From: an uncultured Limosilactobacillus sp.
GTDB lineage: Bacteria; Bacillota; Bacilli; Lactobacillales; Lactobacillaceae
Direction of reading: 5' to 3'
DNA: 13,360 nt
Assembly: GCA_944326735.1 (NCBI GenBank)
Contig: CALVFC010000027.1
Span: 1-13,360 of the forward strand
How positions within the stretch are numbered: position 1 is the first letter of the stretch; each line of letters begins with the position of its first letter. Shown here piece after piece: positions 4,553 to 10,935 of this stretch. Made by a program: the position numbers and the translations under genes. Under the pieces are notes generated by a model. The model made no database searches and had not been told where the DNA came from. It saw only the letters and a list, made by a program, of their open reading frames with translations.

Positions 4553-4668
4553 TCACAAAATCAGAGTAAAAATTGCCTTCCAAACAATAATCATTAACCA
4601 GGTCAACAAACCAACTGATAGTAGCAAGCCATTCCTATACTCATTAACACCTTTTGCCAATTAGCCAT
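4553..4668 (-). pseudogene. Frameshifted small membrane protein gene (38 residues if repaired)
   Basis: ATG 4668 overlaps the upstream stop (TGATG) and has AGGAG seven bases before it. Its frame reads MANWQK and continues only to a stop after 21 codons. After the AAAA run at 4652-4655, however, the -1 frame reads GVNEYRNGLLLSVGLLTWLM and on to a stop at 4553, a convincing single membrane span ending directly before the next gene. Adding one base in the A-run joins the two into a 38-residue protein. It is either a real one-base deletion, a sequencing error in a homopolymer, or, less likely, frameshifting during translation. Function unknown. Confidence 0.55.
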
Positions 4669-4889
4669 CATTTATCTCCTCCATTACCTGGGTGGAAAAA
4701 GCATTCCCACACTTTTCCCATTCCTGCGCTAAACGCTTCTTCCCTAACAGACTTACATATATCGTGAAAAAGTATTAACGCAGTGAGCTGGTCCTGACTG
4801 AACATGACCTTTCCGTCTTTAACGATCCCTCTATGTTTATTTAGAATGAATCCATTACCAATATCAGTGGCCGTTTTTTGATCAGACAT
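4668..4889 (-). CDS. Hypothetical phage protein, 73 residues
   Basis: I do not recognise this family. A short polar N-terminus is followed by NGFILNKHRGIVKDGKVMFSQDQL (about residues 12-35) and a helical stretch ALILFHDICKSVREEAFSAGMGKVWE. There are single Cys residues but no zinc pattern and no membrane span. The start ATG overlaps the preceding stop (TAATG), with AGAGGTG six bases upstream, so it is translated with its neighbours. Nothing indicates function. Confidence 0.65.
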   Translation of the reverse strand: MSDQKTATDIGNGFILNKHRGIVKDGKVMFSQDQLTALILFHDICKSVREEAFSAGMGKVWECFFHPGNGGDK

Positions 4890-5148
4890 TAGTCACACCT
4901 CTTAAATATTTCATGAAATTTATCATCTGGAAACGTATTCCATTCAGTGATAATTAAACCAAACACTACTTTTGTCCTTCCCTTAACAATCCACCAATTA
5001 CGTTTTAATGGCAGTATCCTGTTATCAACTCTGCAGGTGTAGTTACCATCAAAATGATCCGAAGTTATACAATACTTTTTCATCATTGCTTTAGAGCCAT
5101 CAAACTGTTCAGCTAGAAACGTTCTTTTCTTTGATACTTATGTTGCAT
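4889..5148 (-). pseudogene. Frameshifted phage protein of the QFDGS...WIVKG family
   Basis: The intact part from ATG 5086 gives 65 residues, with no ribosome binding site. Upstream in the same frame, without a start, the sequence reads SKKRTFLAEQFDGSKA, the typical N-terminus of a common small phage family (K.....AEQFDGS, then DWIVKG and an acidic F..IF end). The only well-placed start, ATG 5148 with GAGGA about seven bases upstream, is in another frame and gives MQHKYQRK before stopping. One extra base in the A-rich stretch at 5122-5132 would join them into an 86-residue protein of normal form. The C-terminal NWWIVKG and FHEIF match the family. The present gene is broken, mis-sequenced, or restarts internally at the ATG pair 5086/5083. 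Confidence 0.65.
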
Positions 5149-5403
5149 TTATTTTTCCTCATCGTTCAGTAAATATCGACCGCACATTGGGCAATAATTG
5201 ATAAGCCTACCTACGCCTCCAAATGGTGCATTCATAAATTCTTCATTATCTACTGCTCCATTTGAAAAATCATAAACAACCTTTAGGGAATGACTGTGCA
5301 AGTCATTTGCTACATAAACAGTAATTTCATCTAATGGAGTACCAATTAAACTCTTTTCGGAATGGCAGTACGGGCAATTCTTTTGCTTCTCAGTTAGTTT
5401 CAT
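5149..5403 (-). CDS. Zinc-ribbon phage protein, 84 residues
   Basis: Two CXXC pairs, CPYC at 10-13 and CPMCG at 71-75, should bind one zinc ion and fold the ends of the protein together. Between them is a β-rich segment (DEITVYVANDLHSHSLKVVYDFSNG). The start ATG has AGAGGTG seven bases upstream. The protein resembles small phage-borne zinc-ribbon proteins; target and function are unknown. It runs to within one base of the next start (TAA then ATG 5148). Confidence 0.7.
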   Translation of the reverse strand: MKLTEKQKNCPYCHSEKSLIGTPLDEITVYVANDLHSHSLKVVYDFSNGAVDNEEFMNAPFGGVGRLINYCPMCGRYLLNDEEK

Positions 5404-5407
5404 TCAA

Positions 5408-5548
5408 TCACCTCTTTTTGTTCAGGCATAAGCTAGCTTCCCTAATGTTTCTTAACAGCCAAGCTTCGTGTTCCATCGCTCGACAAAAGTAACGATGAAA
5501 CTTTCGTTCAAGTGTCAGTTCACGATGTCTCTTTCGTTGTTTACTCAT
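5408..5548 (-). CDS. Small basic protein, 46 residues
   Basis: This short gene starts at ATG 5548, seven bases after AAAGGTG, and overlaps the end of the preceding gene by eight bases. It ends five bases before the next ATG and fills an otherwise empty gap. The product is rich in Arg, Lys and His: MSKQRKRHRELTLERKFHRY, then an amphipathic helical region with EHEAWLLRNIREA. It may bind nucleic acid or a partner protein. The spacing and ribosome site make it a probable real gene. Confidence 0.6.
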   Translation of the reverse strand: MSKQRKRHRELTLERKFHRYFCRAMEHEAWLLRNIREASLCLNKKR

Positions 5549-6038
5549 CACTGTTCACCTTTTTCATATTGCTTAAAATGGCATTTTGCATAAAAGTTCC
5601 CTTAAATCCCGGTTGGTTAGAAATCGTCTGTATTTCTTTCCACGTGAATTTTTGAATCAAATTGGGATTATATGCTGCCATAAAGAACTTCCCGTTTAAT
5701 GGCCGTCGTTCAGTAGACAGATACTGTTTTCCCTTGCTTGAATTTAATCCCGGGAAATGAACATAGAATTTTGGCTCTGGAAAGCGTTCAGCAATTGGTG
5801 TTGCAATGTAATCATGGATTAGGTCGAACAACCTAAATAGGTCTTTTGGTTCATAATCGATAGGTAAGTAATTTAAGTCATAATCAATTTTTTCATAAGA
5901 TTGTGCATCTTTTGGAAAGTAGAAAATGTAATTTCCTAGTGTCCCGCCTACCGAAGCTACAAAAACATAGCCATCAGAGTAACCGGCTTTAAATCCCGGA
6001 ATTGCATTTACTTCCTTAATAAATTCATCGAGTTTCAT
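5541..6038 (-). CDS. Hypothetical phage protein, 165 residues
   Basis: I do not recognise this family. The sequence alternates β-type segments (GYVFVASVGG, NYIFYFPKD) and a helical region (LFRLFDLIHDYIATPIAERF), then KFYVHFPGLNSSKGKQYLS and a C-terminal TWKEIQTISNQPGFKGTF. No catalytic motif, signal peptide or membrane span is visible. A soluble αβ protein is likely. The start overlaps the stop of the upstream HTH gene (ATGA), so the two are probably translated together. Confidence 0.7.
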   Translation of the reverse strand: MKLDEFIKEVNAIPGFKAGYSDGYVFVASVGGTLGNYIFYFPKDAQSYEKIDYDLNYLPIDYEPKDLFRLFDLIHDYIATPIAERFPEPKFYVHFPGLNSSKGKQYLSTERRPLNGKFFMAAYNPNLIQKFTWKEIQTISNQPGFKGTFMQNAILSNMKKVNSDE

Positions 6039-6469
6039 CGTCTTACTCTCCTATCGCGTTGATGAGCCTTTTCAAATGCCTTACGTAATTCCGGGTAATT
6101 ATTGATACGTTGCCGGATAGTGCTGATTGATACATTTAAGTGATCGGCAATCTCCGGGACCGACCACCCATGTAGAATCAGCTTCTTGACTGTTTTTAGG
6201 TCCACATACTTGTAAAACGTCCGCATGCCAAGTTCTTCCCGTTCTTGCCGTGAGTACTCACGCTGTTGTTGCCGAGTGTTTTCTTCCACCCGGTTCCGGA
6301 AAGCAATGATCATCAAATAGTCTGGATCAAATGGATTACAGAAATCTTCCAAGCGGTCTGTACTGTGAACCCAATGCTTTTCACCATAGCGTGCTTTCAG
6401 ATTTTCAATGTGTTCACTAACTTTGAATTGCTTACTCAAAGGTGGATCCTTTTTATCAAGGACATTCAT
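6035..6469 (-). CDS. Phage HTH protein, 144 residues
   Basis: The C-terminal part (about residues 89-125), VDLKTVKKLILHGWSVPEIA followed by DHLNVSISTIRQRI, is a clear helix-turn-helix of the resolvase/homeodomain-like kind, so the protein binds DNA. The N-terminal half is charged with EENTRQQQREYSRQERE and may form a coiled coil or dimer region. ATG 6469 lies seven bases after AGGAGG; ATG 6472 is equally in frame and possible. It overlaps both neighbours. Candidates are a transcription factor or a small-terminase-like DNA binder; as a separate terS is present, a regulator is more likely. Confidence 0.7.
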   Translation of the reverse strand: MNVLDKKDPPLSKQFKVSEHIENLKARYGEKHWVHSTDRLEDFCNPFDPDYLMIIAFRNRVEENTRQQQREYSRQEREELGMRTFYKYVDLKTVKKLILHGWSVPEIADHLNVSISTIRQRINNYPELRKAFEKAHQRDRRVRR

Positions 6470-6698
6470 CATCAACCCTCCTATACAGCATTTTGAAAGC
6501 GTAATTATCCACTACCTGAAATTTATTAGTATGTTCCTGCCGAACAATCCAGTCATTTAAGCGAATCCGTTTGCCTTTTAGGTAATAGCGATATCTACCG
6601 TTTGCTTTGGTTGATTTCAAATTATATTTAGTAATCTGGTCAAACGAACCTTTGAATTGTTCGGCTAGCACATGTTGTGTCGTAACATATTTCAGCAT
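6456..6698 (-). CDS. Phage protein of the QFxGS...DWIV family, 80 residues
   Basis: The product has VLAEQFKGS at about residues 10-18 and RIRLNDWIVRQ near 45-55, followed by a C-terminal YAFKMLYRRV. This is the pattern of a small phage family often found in Gram-positive phages (EAxQFDGS...PGDWIVKG), whose role is not known. It is an intact distant relative of the frameshifted gene at 4889-5148. The start ATG overlaps the end of the upstream gene and its own end overlaps the next gene's start. Confidence 0.65.
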   Translation of the reverse strand: MLKYVTTQHVLAEQFKGSFDQITKYNLKSTKANGRYRYYLKGKRIRLNDWIVRQEHTNKFQVVDNYAFKMLYRRVDDECP

Positions 6699-6874
6699 TC
6701 TTCTAGTTTTTCAGGGTTAACGTCCTTCGGTACTGTAAACAAAGGATTACTGCTTAATTCACGCACCTTCACCGTTCCGTTCAACTCATTATGGCCGACT
6801 ACATAAAACTTCTGTCCATCCATCATTACCGGCTTATCGTTATCTTCATGTTTAACTGCTGTTTTAAAATCCAT
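6692..6874 (-). CDS. Hypothetical phage protein, 60 residues
   Basis: This is a small, soluble, mixed-charge protein with a β-rich centre (KPVMMDGQKFYVVGHNELNG, then TVKVREL). I do not recognise it. It overlaps the nuclease gene upstream by 11 bases and the next gene downstream by 7, as expected for a compact phage operon. No strong ribosome site is visible (AGGA is about 12 bases away), so coupling to the upstream gene is likely. Confidence 0.6.
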   Translation of the reverse strand: MDFKTAVKHEDNDKPVMMDGQKFYVVGHNELNGTVKVRELSSNPLFTVPKDVNPEKLEEC

Positions 6875-7199
6875 ATCCGATCAATCCTTCCTTAACAATT
6901 TTGACTGCATCATTAACTGACCTTGCAATCCCATGAATAATCCCGCGTTGAACTAGCATTTCATGAAATTGAATTTGATCAGCTCGTGGCTTACCACGTT
7001 CATTTTTCACTTCAATATAGAAAACTTGCTTGTCAGACCAACGGAAGCCATATAAATCTGGGTGCCCACTTGGTACCCCTGCCGAGAAAAATCGACCATC
7101 AGCCGTTCTGACATTCCCAACGTTTACCCGGAACACTGTACATTGATGTTTTGACAGTGCTACCCGGATATCGTTCTGTATTTTGTGTTCACTCGTCAT
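6864..7199 (-). CDS. VRR-NUC domain nuclease
   Basis: The 111-residue protein matches a stand-alone VRR-NUC nuclease of the PD-(D/E)XK superfamily. Visible signature elements are SGHPDLYG (residues 44-51, Asp48), FYIEVKNERGK (60-70, Glu63 and Lys65) and ADQ with Gln75. In phages these small enzymes are thought to cut branched DNA during recombination or replication. Position a few genes after the origin fits DNA metabolism. The start ATG 7199 overlaps the end of the regulator gene, with AGGGTGG just upstream. The catalytic set looks complete. Confidence 0.85.
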   Translation of the reverse strand: MTSEHKIQNDIRVALSKHQCTVFRVNVGNVRTADGRFFSAGVPSGHPDLYGFRWSDKQVFYIEVKNERGKPRADQIQFHEMLVQRGIIHGIARSVNDAVKIVKEGLIGYGF

Positions 7200-7389
7200 C
7201 TATCCACCCTACTAAATAAGCCGGATTAACATCCAAGGCGGTAGCAAGCTTTTCCACAGTTATTAAACTAGGTTTCCTAATACCGGTTTCGTATCGAGAA
7301 ATTGCATTATCAGCCGTTCCAATGCGTTTGCCCAACTCTGTTTGGGTCATTTTCTTTGCTGTGCGGCATTCTTTAATTCGGTTTTGCAT
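7189..7389 (-). CDS. Cro/CI-type HTH regulator, 66 residues
   Basis: The whole protein is one XRE-family helix-turn-helix domain: RIKECRTAKKMTQTELGKRI, then GTADNAISRYETGIRKPSLI and a closing ALDVNPAYLVGWI. At 66 residues it has no dimerisation or cleavage domain, so it resembles Cro rather than a full CI repressor. It sits inside the accessory block, well away from any lysis-lysogeny switch in view, and is co-transcribed with the nuclease gene. Its target is unknown; a local repressor or antitoxin-like role is possible. Confidence 0.85.
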   Translation of the reverse strand: MQNRIKECRTAKKMTQTELGKRIGTADNAISRYETGIRKPSLITVEKLATALDVNPAYLVGWIDDE

Positions 7390-7407
7390 TTAATCACCAT
7401 CTTTTTC

Positions 7408-7599
7408 TTATTTCATCGGTCCGGTATAGCCCATCCAGGTTCCTTCTTCCGTTTTATGTTTCCCACATTTTTTGCATTCATAAACATCAAATCCTTGTTG
7501 GCCGTAATCAATATGATATGGATTACTGTAATCATATTCATGAATGCACCAGAAACGTTTCCATTTCATTCTGAATGCCAGTATGATATCTCCAAACAT
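7408..7599 (-). CDS. Small Cys/His zinc-binding phage protein, 63 residues
   Basis: A FWCIHEY motif (Cys18, His20) and a C-terminal ECKKCGKHK (Cys42, Cys45) form a probable single zinc site. This resembles small prophage proteins of the DUF1660 type (C..FGHKW... CKRCGK), but I cannot confirm the family. ATG 7599 is preceded by GGTGGGG at six bases; an in-frame GTG at 7611 overlaps that site and is less likely. Function unknown. Confidence 0.6.
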   Translation of the reverse strand: MFGDIILAFRMKWKRFWCIHEYDYSNPYHIDYGQQGFDVYECKKCGKHKTEEGTWMGYTGPMK

Positions 7600-7615
7600 A
7601 TCTAACCCCACCTTA

Positions 7616-7798
7616 TTAATAGTTCATTTCTACTTCTTCAATACTGTCTAGGGCTGTCAATGGAATAATCACTCGGCAATTATGCCGATTTAATCCAAAC
7701 AAGTATCGACAGCCCACATCACGGATTGCCCGTTGAATGTCCTTGTAACTACCCTTGTAGTTATAGACATTTCCTCCAATTGTGTGTATTCTTATCAT
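7616..7798 (-). CDS. Hypothetical phage protein, 60 residues
   Basis: This is a small soluble protein with an N-terminal β-hairpin (MIRIHTIGGNVYNYKG), a short helix (YKDIQRAIRD) and a C-terminal VIIPLTALDSIEEVE strand. The layout recalls small phage proteins with a split-barrel-like fold that present a residue to be localised in a membrane or complex, but I do not recognise a family. The start overlaps the upstream stop as ATGA, so translation is coupled. Confidence 0.6.
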   Translation of the reverse strand: MIRIHTIGGNVYNYKGSYKDIQRAIRDVGCRYLFGLNRHNCRVIIPLTALDSIEEVEMNY

Positions 7799-7977
7799 TT
7801 ATCAATCAACTCCGTCTGGTTGCTTTCAATAATCACGTGAATTGAAGCTGTTTCTTTCATCTCACGTAATTGGTTAAAACTCACATCTTTACCCAATGCT
7901 TTTAACGTAATGGTTGTGATGTCCTTGTTATCGTTTTTGAAACTGTCAACATCAGCGTTAAATTCAATCTTTTGCAT
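7795..7977 (-). CDS. Hypothetical phage protein, 60 residues
   Basis: This is the first gene after the origin region. It has a strong AGGAGG eight bases before the ATG, the best ribosome site of the accessory block. The sequence reads as paired β-strands (KIEFNADVDSF, ITTITLKALGKDV) with a short helix (NQLREMKET) and a final strand SIHVIIESNQ. Similar short proteins are common downstream of the primase-helicase genes in Lactobacillus phages; I recall the pattern but no function. It lacks motifs and membrane spans. Confidence 0.65.
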   Translation of the reverse strand: MQKIEFNADVDSFKNDNKDITTITLKALGKDVSFNQLREMKETASIHVIIESNQTELIDK

Positions 7978-8051
7978 GTTGTTTTCCTCCTGTGGGTGAC
8001 GAAGGTGAACAGTAGGTGACGGTAAATTTTAGTTAGCGTCACCGCCAGTAT

Positions 8052-8066
8052 TGCTGTTGTATCAAT
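8052..8066 (+). repeat. 15-bp origin element, left copy
   Basis: TGCTGTTGTATCAAT occurs perfectly inverted at 8203-8217. It lies 8 bases inside one iteron and 15 bases from the next. It is probably a second protein-binding site, distinct from the iterons. Confidence 0.75.
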
Positions 8067-8202
8067 ATTTTTGTTAACTTTGGTGACGCTATTTCTCATT
8101 TTTTTGCCAAAAACTTTTTCGGCGCTTTCTCTGTATATACCTACTACATATATTATTTTTTAGTAAATATACTGTCATAGCGTCACCTAAACGGCTACAA
8201 GC

Positions 8203-8217
8203 ATTGATACAACAGCA
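8203..8217 (-). repeat. 15-bp origin element, right copy (inverted)
   Basis: The plus strand reads ATTGATACAACAGCA, the perfect inverse of 8052-8066, with mirrored distances (15 and 8 bases) to its flanking iterons. Confidence 0.75.
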
Positions 8218-8259
8218 TTTATTGAGGTGACGGTAGAGCAATTTTACTGTCACCTAGCG

Positions 8260-9573
8260 TCACTTATCGTCACCCTTTTCATATCCTCTTTTAGTTTCAC
8301 CATTAATTTTTCGACGTCTTTTTCTAAAGCCAAAACGATTAACCATGATGTTCGAGACTTGATTACCAATCTTTCGATTTTTTACTAAGTCAATCCCTGG
8401 AGCGACCGCTAACGACAAAGCTTCATTAGTGATGAAATCTTTATCCTTAAACTGATTATTCAGTGCTTCGTCAATCTTGTCTTCCAATTCATCGGTGTAC
8501 ATGAAGTTTTGACGATGTTCGTCTAATTCCTCTTCCTGTTCGTTGGTTAAGGCGAAACTGAAACCGTCCTTGTACAGTTGCATAGCTTCACCCCAGCATT
8601 GTTTGACGTAATCATCCGTTAAATCCGTTACTGGATGGTGTTTCTGCCGAGCTTTACTAACATGAAGCGGCAAGAATCGCCGTTCACCGGTTTTATCCTT
8701 TAAGTAGTAAAGCTCGTTGGTTGTTCGGGCCATGACGAAATTCTTCGCGAACCGTTCCGCTTGGTGACCATATGGTTTTCGGTATTCAAATTCCTGCAAA
8801 GTAATAAATTTCTTCAGAATTTCAAAACTCGCATTGTTGGTGGCTGTCATTTCATCATCATTAATAATTAATGCGCGTCGCATTACCGCATAATCATCTT
8901 TATTATCAAAAGTTGAGAATTGGTCCGTGTAATAACCCAACGGGGCAATTTTTTGTAAGAACGTTGTTTTCCCGGCTCCCTGACCACCGACTAAATCTAA
9001 AACAAAATCAAACTTAGTCTTTGGATTGTGAGCCTTAGCCACTGCACCAACGAAGAACAATTTAGTAATTAACTGTGTAACAGTGTTTTCTTCAACTCCC
9101 AGATAATCGCCCATGATATGGTTTAATCTTTGCTTGTGGTCCCAGTTCTTATAAGCATCATCAAAGTAATCAAGAACCGGATTGTAACGGTGACGCATCG
9201 CCACAACTGTAATGGCACTACGAATCTTTTTGTTATCAAATAACACTCCGTAATCGGCATTATCTTCAATGTAAGAGGCAATCTGATCAACGTAGGCATC
9301 GACTAGCTGACCCGTTTTGAACATTAATTTACTGTTAGGCTTCACGACATCAATTTCAGTCGTGAACTCATTAAATTGGAATGTACCCTTCAACAATGGG
9401 TCTCTTTCCAGAATGATTTCAATATTCACTAAACTATTGCTTTTTAGCCGACCGTATTTATCAGCCTTAAATCCCCAGTTGTTTTCTTCTTTACTGGTCA
9501 ACTTGCTAAGTTTTTCCGCGTTCTTTTTATCAAACGGCACTACTTTGCCATTTTTTTCACTCAACCGTTTCAC
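8260..9573 (-). CDS. VapE/D5-like replicative helicase
   Basis: The 437-residue protein belongs to the virulence-associated E family, SF3/D5-like ATPases that unwind phage DNA together with the adjoining primase. Walker A GGQGAGKT is at 196-203, Walker B ALIINDDE at 234-241, and a sensor region FVMARTTNELYYLKDKTGER with RRFLPL at about 279-303. The N-terminal 150 residues are a poorly conserved helical region; the C-terminus is basic with FRKRRRKINGETKRG, a likely DNA contact. GTG 9573 has AGGAG five bases upstream and overlaps the primase gene by 17 bases. It corresponds in position to orf504 of the Sfi21 module. Its last codons overlap origin iterons. Confidence 0.9.
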   Translation of the reverse strand: MKRLSEKNGKVVPFDKKNAEKLSKLTSKEENNWGFKADKYGRLKSNSLVNIEIILERDPLLKGTFQFNEFTTEIDVVKPNSKLMFKTGQLVDAYVDQIASYIEDNADYGVLFDNKKIRSAITVVAMRHRYNPVLDYFDDAYKNWDHKQRLNHIMGDYLGVEENTVTQLITKLFFVGAVAKAHNPKTKFDFVLDLVGGQGAGKTTFLQKIAPLGYYTDQFSTFDNKDDYAVMRRALIINDDEMTATNNASFEILKKFITLQEFEYRKPYGHQAERFAKNFVMARTTNELYYLKDKTGERRFLPLHVSKARQKHHPVTDLTDDYVKQCWGEAMQLYKDGFSFALTNEQEEELDEHRQNFMYTDELEDKIDEALNNQFKDKDFITNEALSLAVAPGIDLVKNRKIGNQVSNIMVNRFGFRKRRRKINGETKRGYEKGDDK

Positions 9574-10348
9574 CTCTTCTCCTGATTTCCTTTTTAATCA
9601 TGCTGTTAACCGTTGTGATGACTTCGTTATCTGTCAAACTATATTCAGTCCGGCTGTTAGCAATCCTGGCTAATTCTAAGACTGTTTCTGGCTCAACATT
9701 CCGAAATAACAATCCGCCGGCAAATGAAGCTAGGGCGTTGTTCCGCCCACCAGTTGGCCCCAGCCCATTAGCAATCTGGCTAAACAATTCGGAAGTCTGT
9801 GTCTTGCCTTTTGGGTGGTACCGTTCAATCTGTTTATTACTAATCTGTGGTTTTCCTTTTTCTTCAATTAACTGGATTAATTCTTCTGCCGGTTCAATCA
9901 TTGGTTTATGGTTAAGCCATTTGTAGGCTTTCTCATCAATGATTGATGGTGCCACCACTACGTAATTGTTCGGATGAGCCTTAATATCAACGCCTGGTAA
10001 GAAACCGATATTTTGAGTAATCCGTTCAGCCGGTTTCTTGAAGAAGAATTGGTAACCATTGTGAGCGGTCTTTTGACACAGGGTATTAAACCAATCGGGA
10101 TGATTTAATTCTTTAATAGCCTTAGTCCCATCATCCCCGCCTTCATGGCGGTCAACATCAATCACAAAGAACCGGTTAGTTTTCAGAGCGATGTTAGCGT
10201 AAGGATGAGTTCGCCAAAACTTCGTAATTTCATCAACGGTTAATGGCTCACGGTCAGCAAACTTAATTAACGGACGTTTATTGATAGTAGGAATTACGCT
10301 AAAACCATGTTCAGCGTATTGTTTAGCGTAATTAACCAGGCTTTGCAT
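9557..10348 (-). CDS. Bifunctional primase-polymerase (Prim-Pol with PriCT-like end)
   Basis: The 263-residue protein makes primers for phage replication. The Prim-Pol domain spans about residues 1-165: HGFSVIPTINKRPLIKF at the start, the metal-binding pair in FFVIDVDRHEGG (Asp64, Asp66), and AHNGYQFFF (His96). A C-terminal helical segment GRNNALASFAGGLLFRNVEP (near 203-222) followed by ELARIANSR matches the PriCT region. ATG 10348 is favoured, with AAAGGA ten bases upstream; GTG 10357 is too close to that site. It precedes the VapE helicase, with which it overlaps, as orf271 does in Sfi21-type modules. Confidence 0.9.
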   Translation of the reverse strand: MQSLVNYAKQYAEHGFSVIPTINKRPLIKFADREPLTVDEITKFWRTHPYANIALKTNRFFVIDVDRHEGGDDGTKAIKELNHPDWFNTLCQKTAHNGYQFFFKKPAERITQNIGFLPGVDIKAHPNNYVVVAPSIIDEKAYKWLNHKPMIEPAEELIQLIEEKGKPQISNKQIERYHPKGKTQTSELFSQIANGLGPTGGRNNALASFAGGLLFRNVEPETVLELARIANSRTEYSLTDNEVITTVNSMIKKEIRRRGETVE

Positions 10349-10366
10349 CCCGTTCACATCCTTTAG

Positions 10367-10933
10367 TTAGAATGGCAAATCATCATCGTCAATAGTTGGT
10401 TCAGGTTCTTTGTCCGTTACTGGTTCTTCCTTAGCAACTGGTTCTTCAATTTTAATCCCTGGTCCAAAGTCATAATTCCGGTAAGGGTTATCTGGGTCCT
10501 TCTTGTTTGGAGTAACCGTAATGGTCATTGCTAAAGTCTTACCTTCGTATGGCTTAAACGCCTTTACTAATTTTTCGTAGGCGTCCGTTTCATTGTCTGG
10601 GAATAGGTCCGGAGTAACGGTTAAGCCAACCATTGCCGCAATCTTAGAAACTGTCCGAATGTTTCGACTAACGACAAAGTCCGGCATTGGCTTACCTTTG
10701 GTTGTCTTAGTGGCTAAGCTAATTCGCAATTGTTCTTTACGACTGGCATATTTACCCTTGATAACTTGCATTGAAAACCGTAAGCAGTCCCAACCTGACT
10801 TGTATACTGGGTGATCAGTCTTATCTAACATCACTTGGTAAGTACCAGCTGGAATCAAATCTGCTTGATTAGCACTGTCCTTCTTTGCGTCCCAATCCTT
10901 AGTTGCTGCTGCAAATGCATCTTGTAGTCCCAT
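10367..10933 (-). CDS. DUF669 protein, single-strand-binding-like, with SSB tail
   Basis: This 188-residue protein has the DUF669 pattern: ADLIPAGTYQVMLDKTDHPV near residues 24-43, followed by a GWDCLRFSMQVIKGKYASRK β-region, and a later NPYRNYDFG. It ends in an acidic linker and DDDDLPF, which closely matches the C-terminal tip of bacterial SSB proteins that recruits replication partners. It is therefore probably the phage's own single-strand-binding protein. The start has AGGAGG nine bases upstream. Its place between the helicase genes and the primase gene fits. Confidence 0.8.
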   Translation of the reverse strand: MGLQDAFAAATKDWDAKKDSANQADLIPAGTYQVMLDKTDHPVYKSGWDCLRFSMQVIKGKYASRKEQLRISLATKTTKGKPMPDFVVSRNIRTVSKIAAMVGLTVTPDLFPDNETDAYEKLVKAFKPYEGKTLAMTITVTPNKKDPDNPYRNYDFGPGIKIEEPVAKEEPVTDKEPEPTIDDDDLPF

Positions 10934-10935
10934 AA

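Larger units (their letters stand above)
7995..8274. other. Probable phage replication origin: iteron dyad around an AT-rich core
   Basis: This region carries about ten copies of GGTGACG/CGTCACC (7995, 8004 partial, 8015, 8037, 8082, 8181, 8226, 8248, 8258, 8268). They form an extended dyad centred near 8134. The left arm 8015-8090 and the right arm 8179-8254 are both 76 bp and match at about 54 positions when one is inverted. Each arm contains a 15-bp TGCTGTTGTATCAAT element (8052-8066; inverted at 8203-8217). Spacings are mirrored exactly: 8 and 15 bases on both sides. The 88-bp centre is AT-rich (8091-8178), suitable for unwinding. The Sfi21 phage has its origin in the same place, after the primase/VapE-like gene. 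Outer iterons run into the end of that gene. Confidence 0.75.

Noticed and set aside
4553..5148. Programmed -1 ribosomal frameshifting in the two broken small genes
   Set aside because: Neither site has a full X XXY YYZ slippery heptamer with a clear downstream stimulator; a one-base deletion or sequencing error is simpler. Kept only as a test.
7902..8099. Minus-strand open frame of 65 codons running through the left origin arm
   Set aside because: It overlaps a gene with a strong ribosome site in another frame, and its upstream part is made of iterons and inverted repeats.
7995..8274. Attachment site or insertion sequence ends suggested by inverted repeats
   Set aside because: There is no transposase, target duplication or integrase; multiple short iterons around an AT-rich core fit an origin better.
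9317..9926. Plus-strand open frames opposite the VapE and primase genes
   Set aside because: They are shadows of well-supported minus-strand genes, with no ribosome sites.
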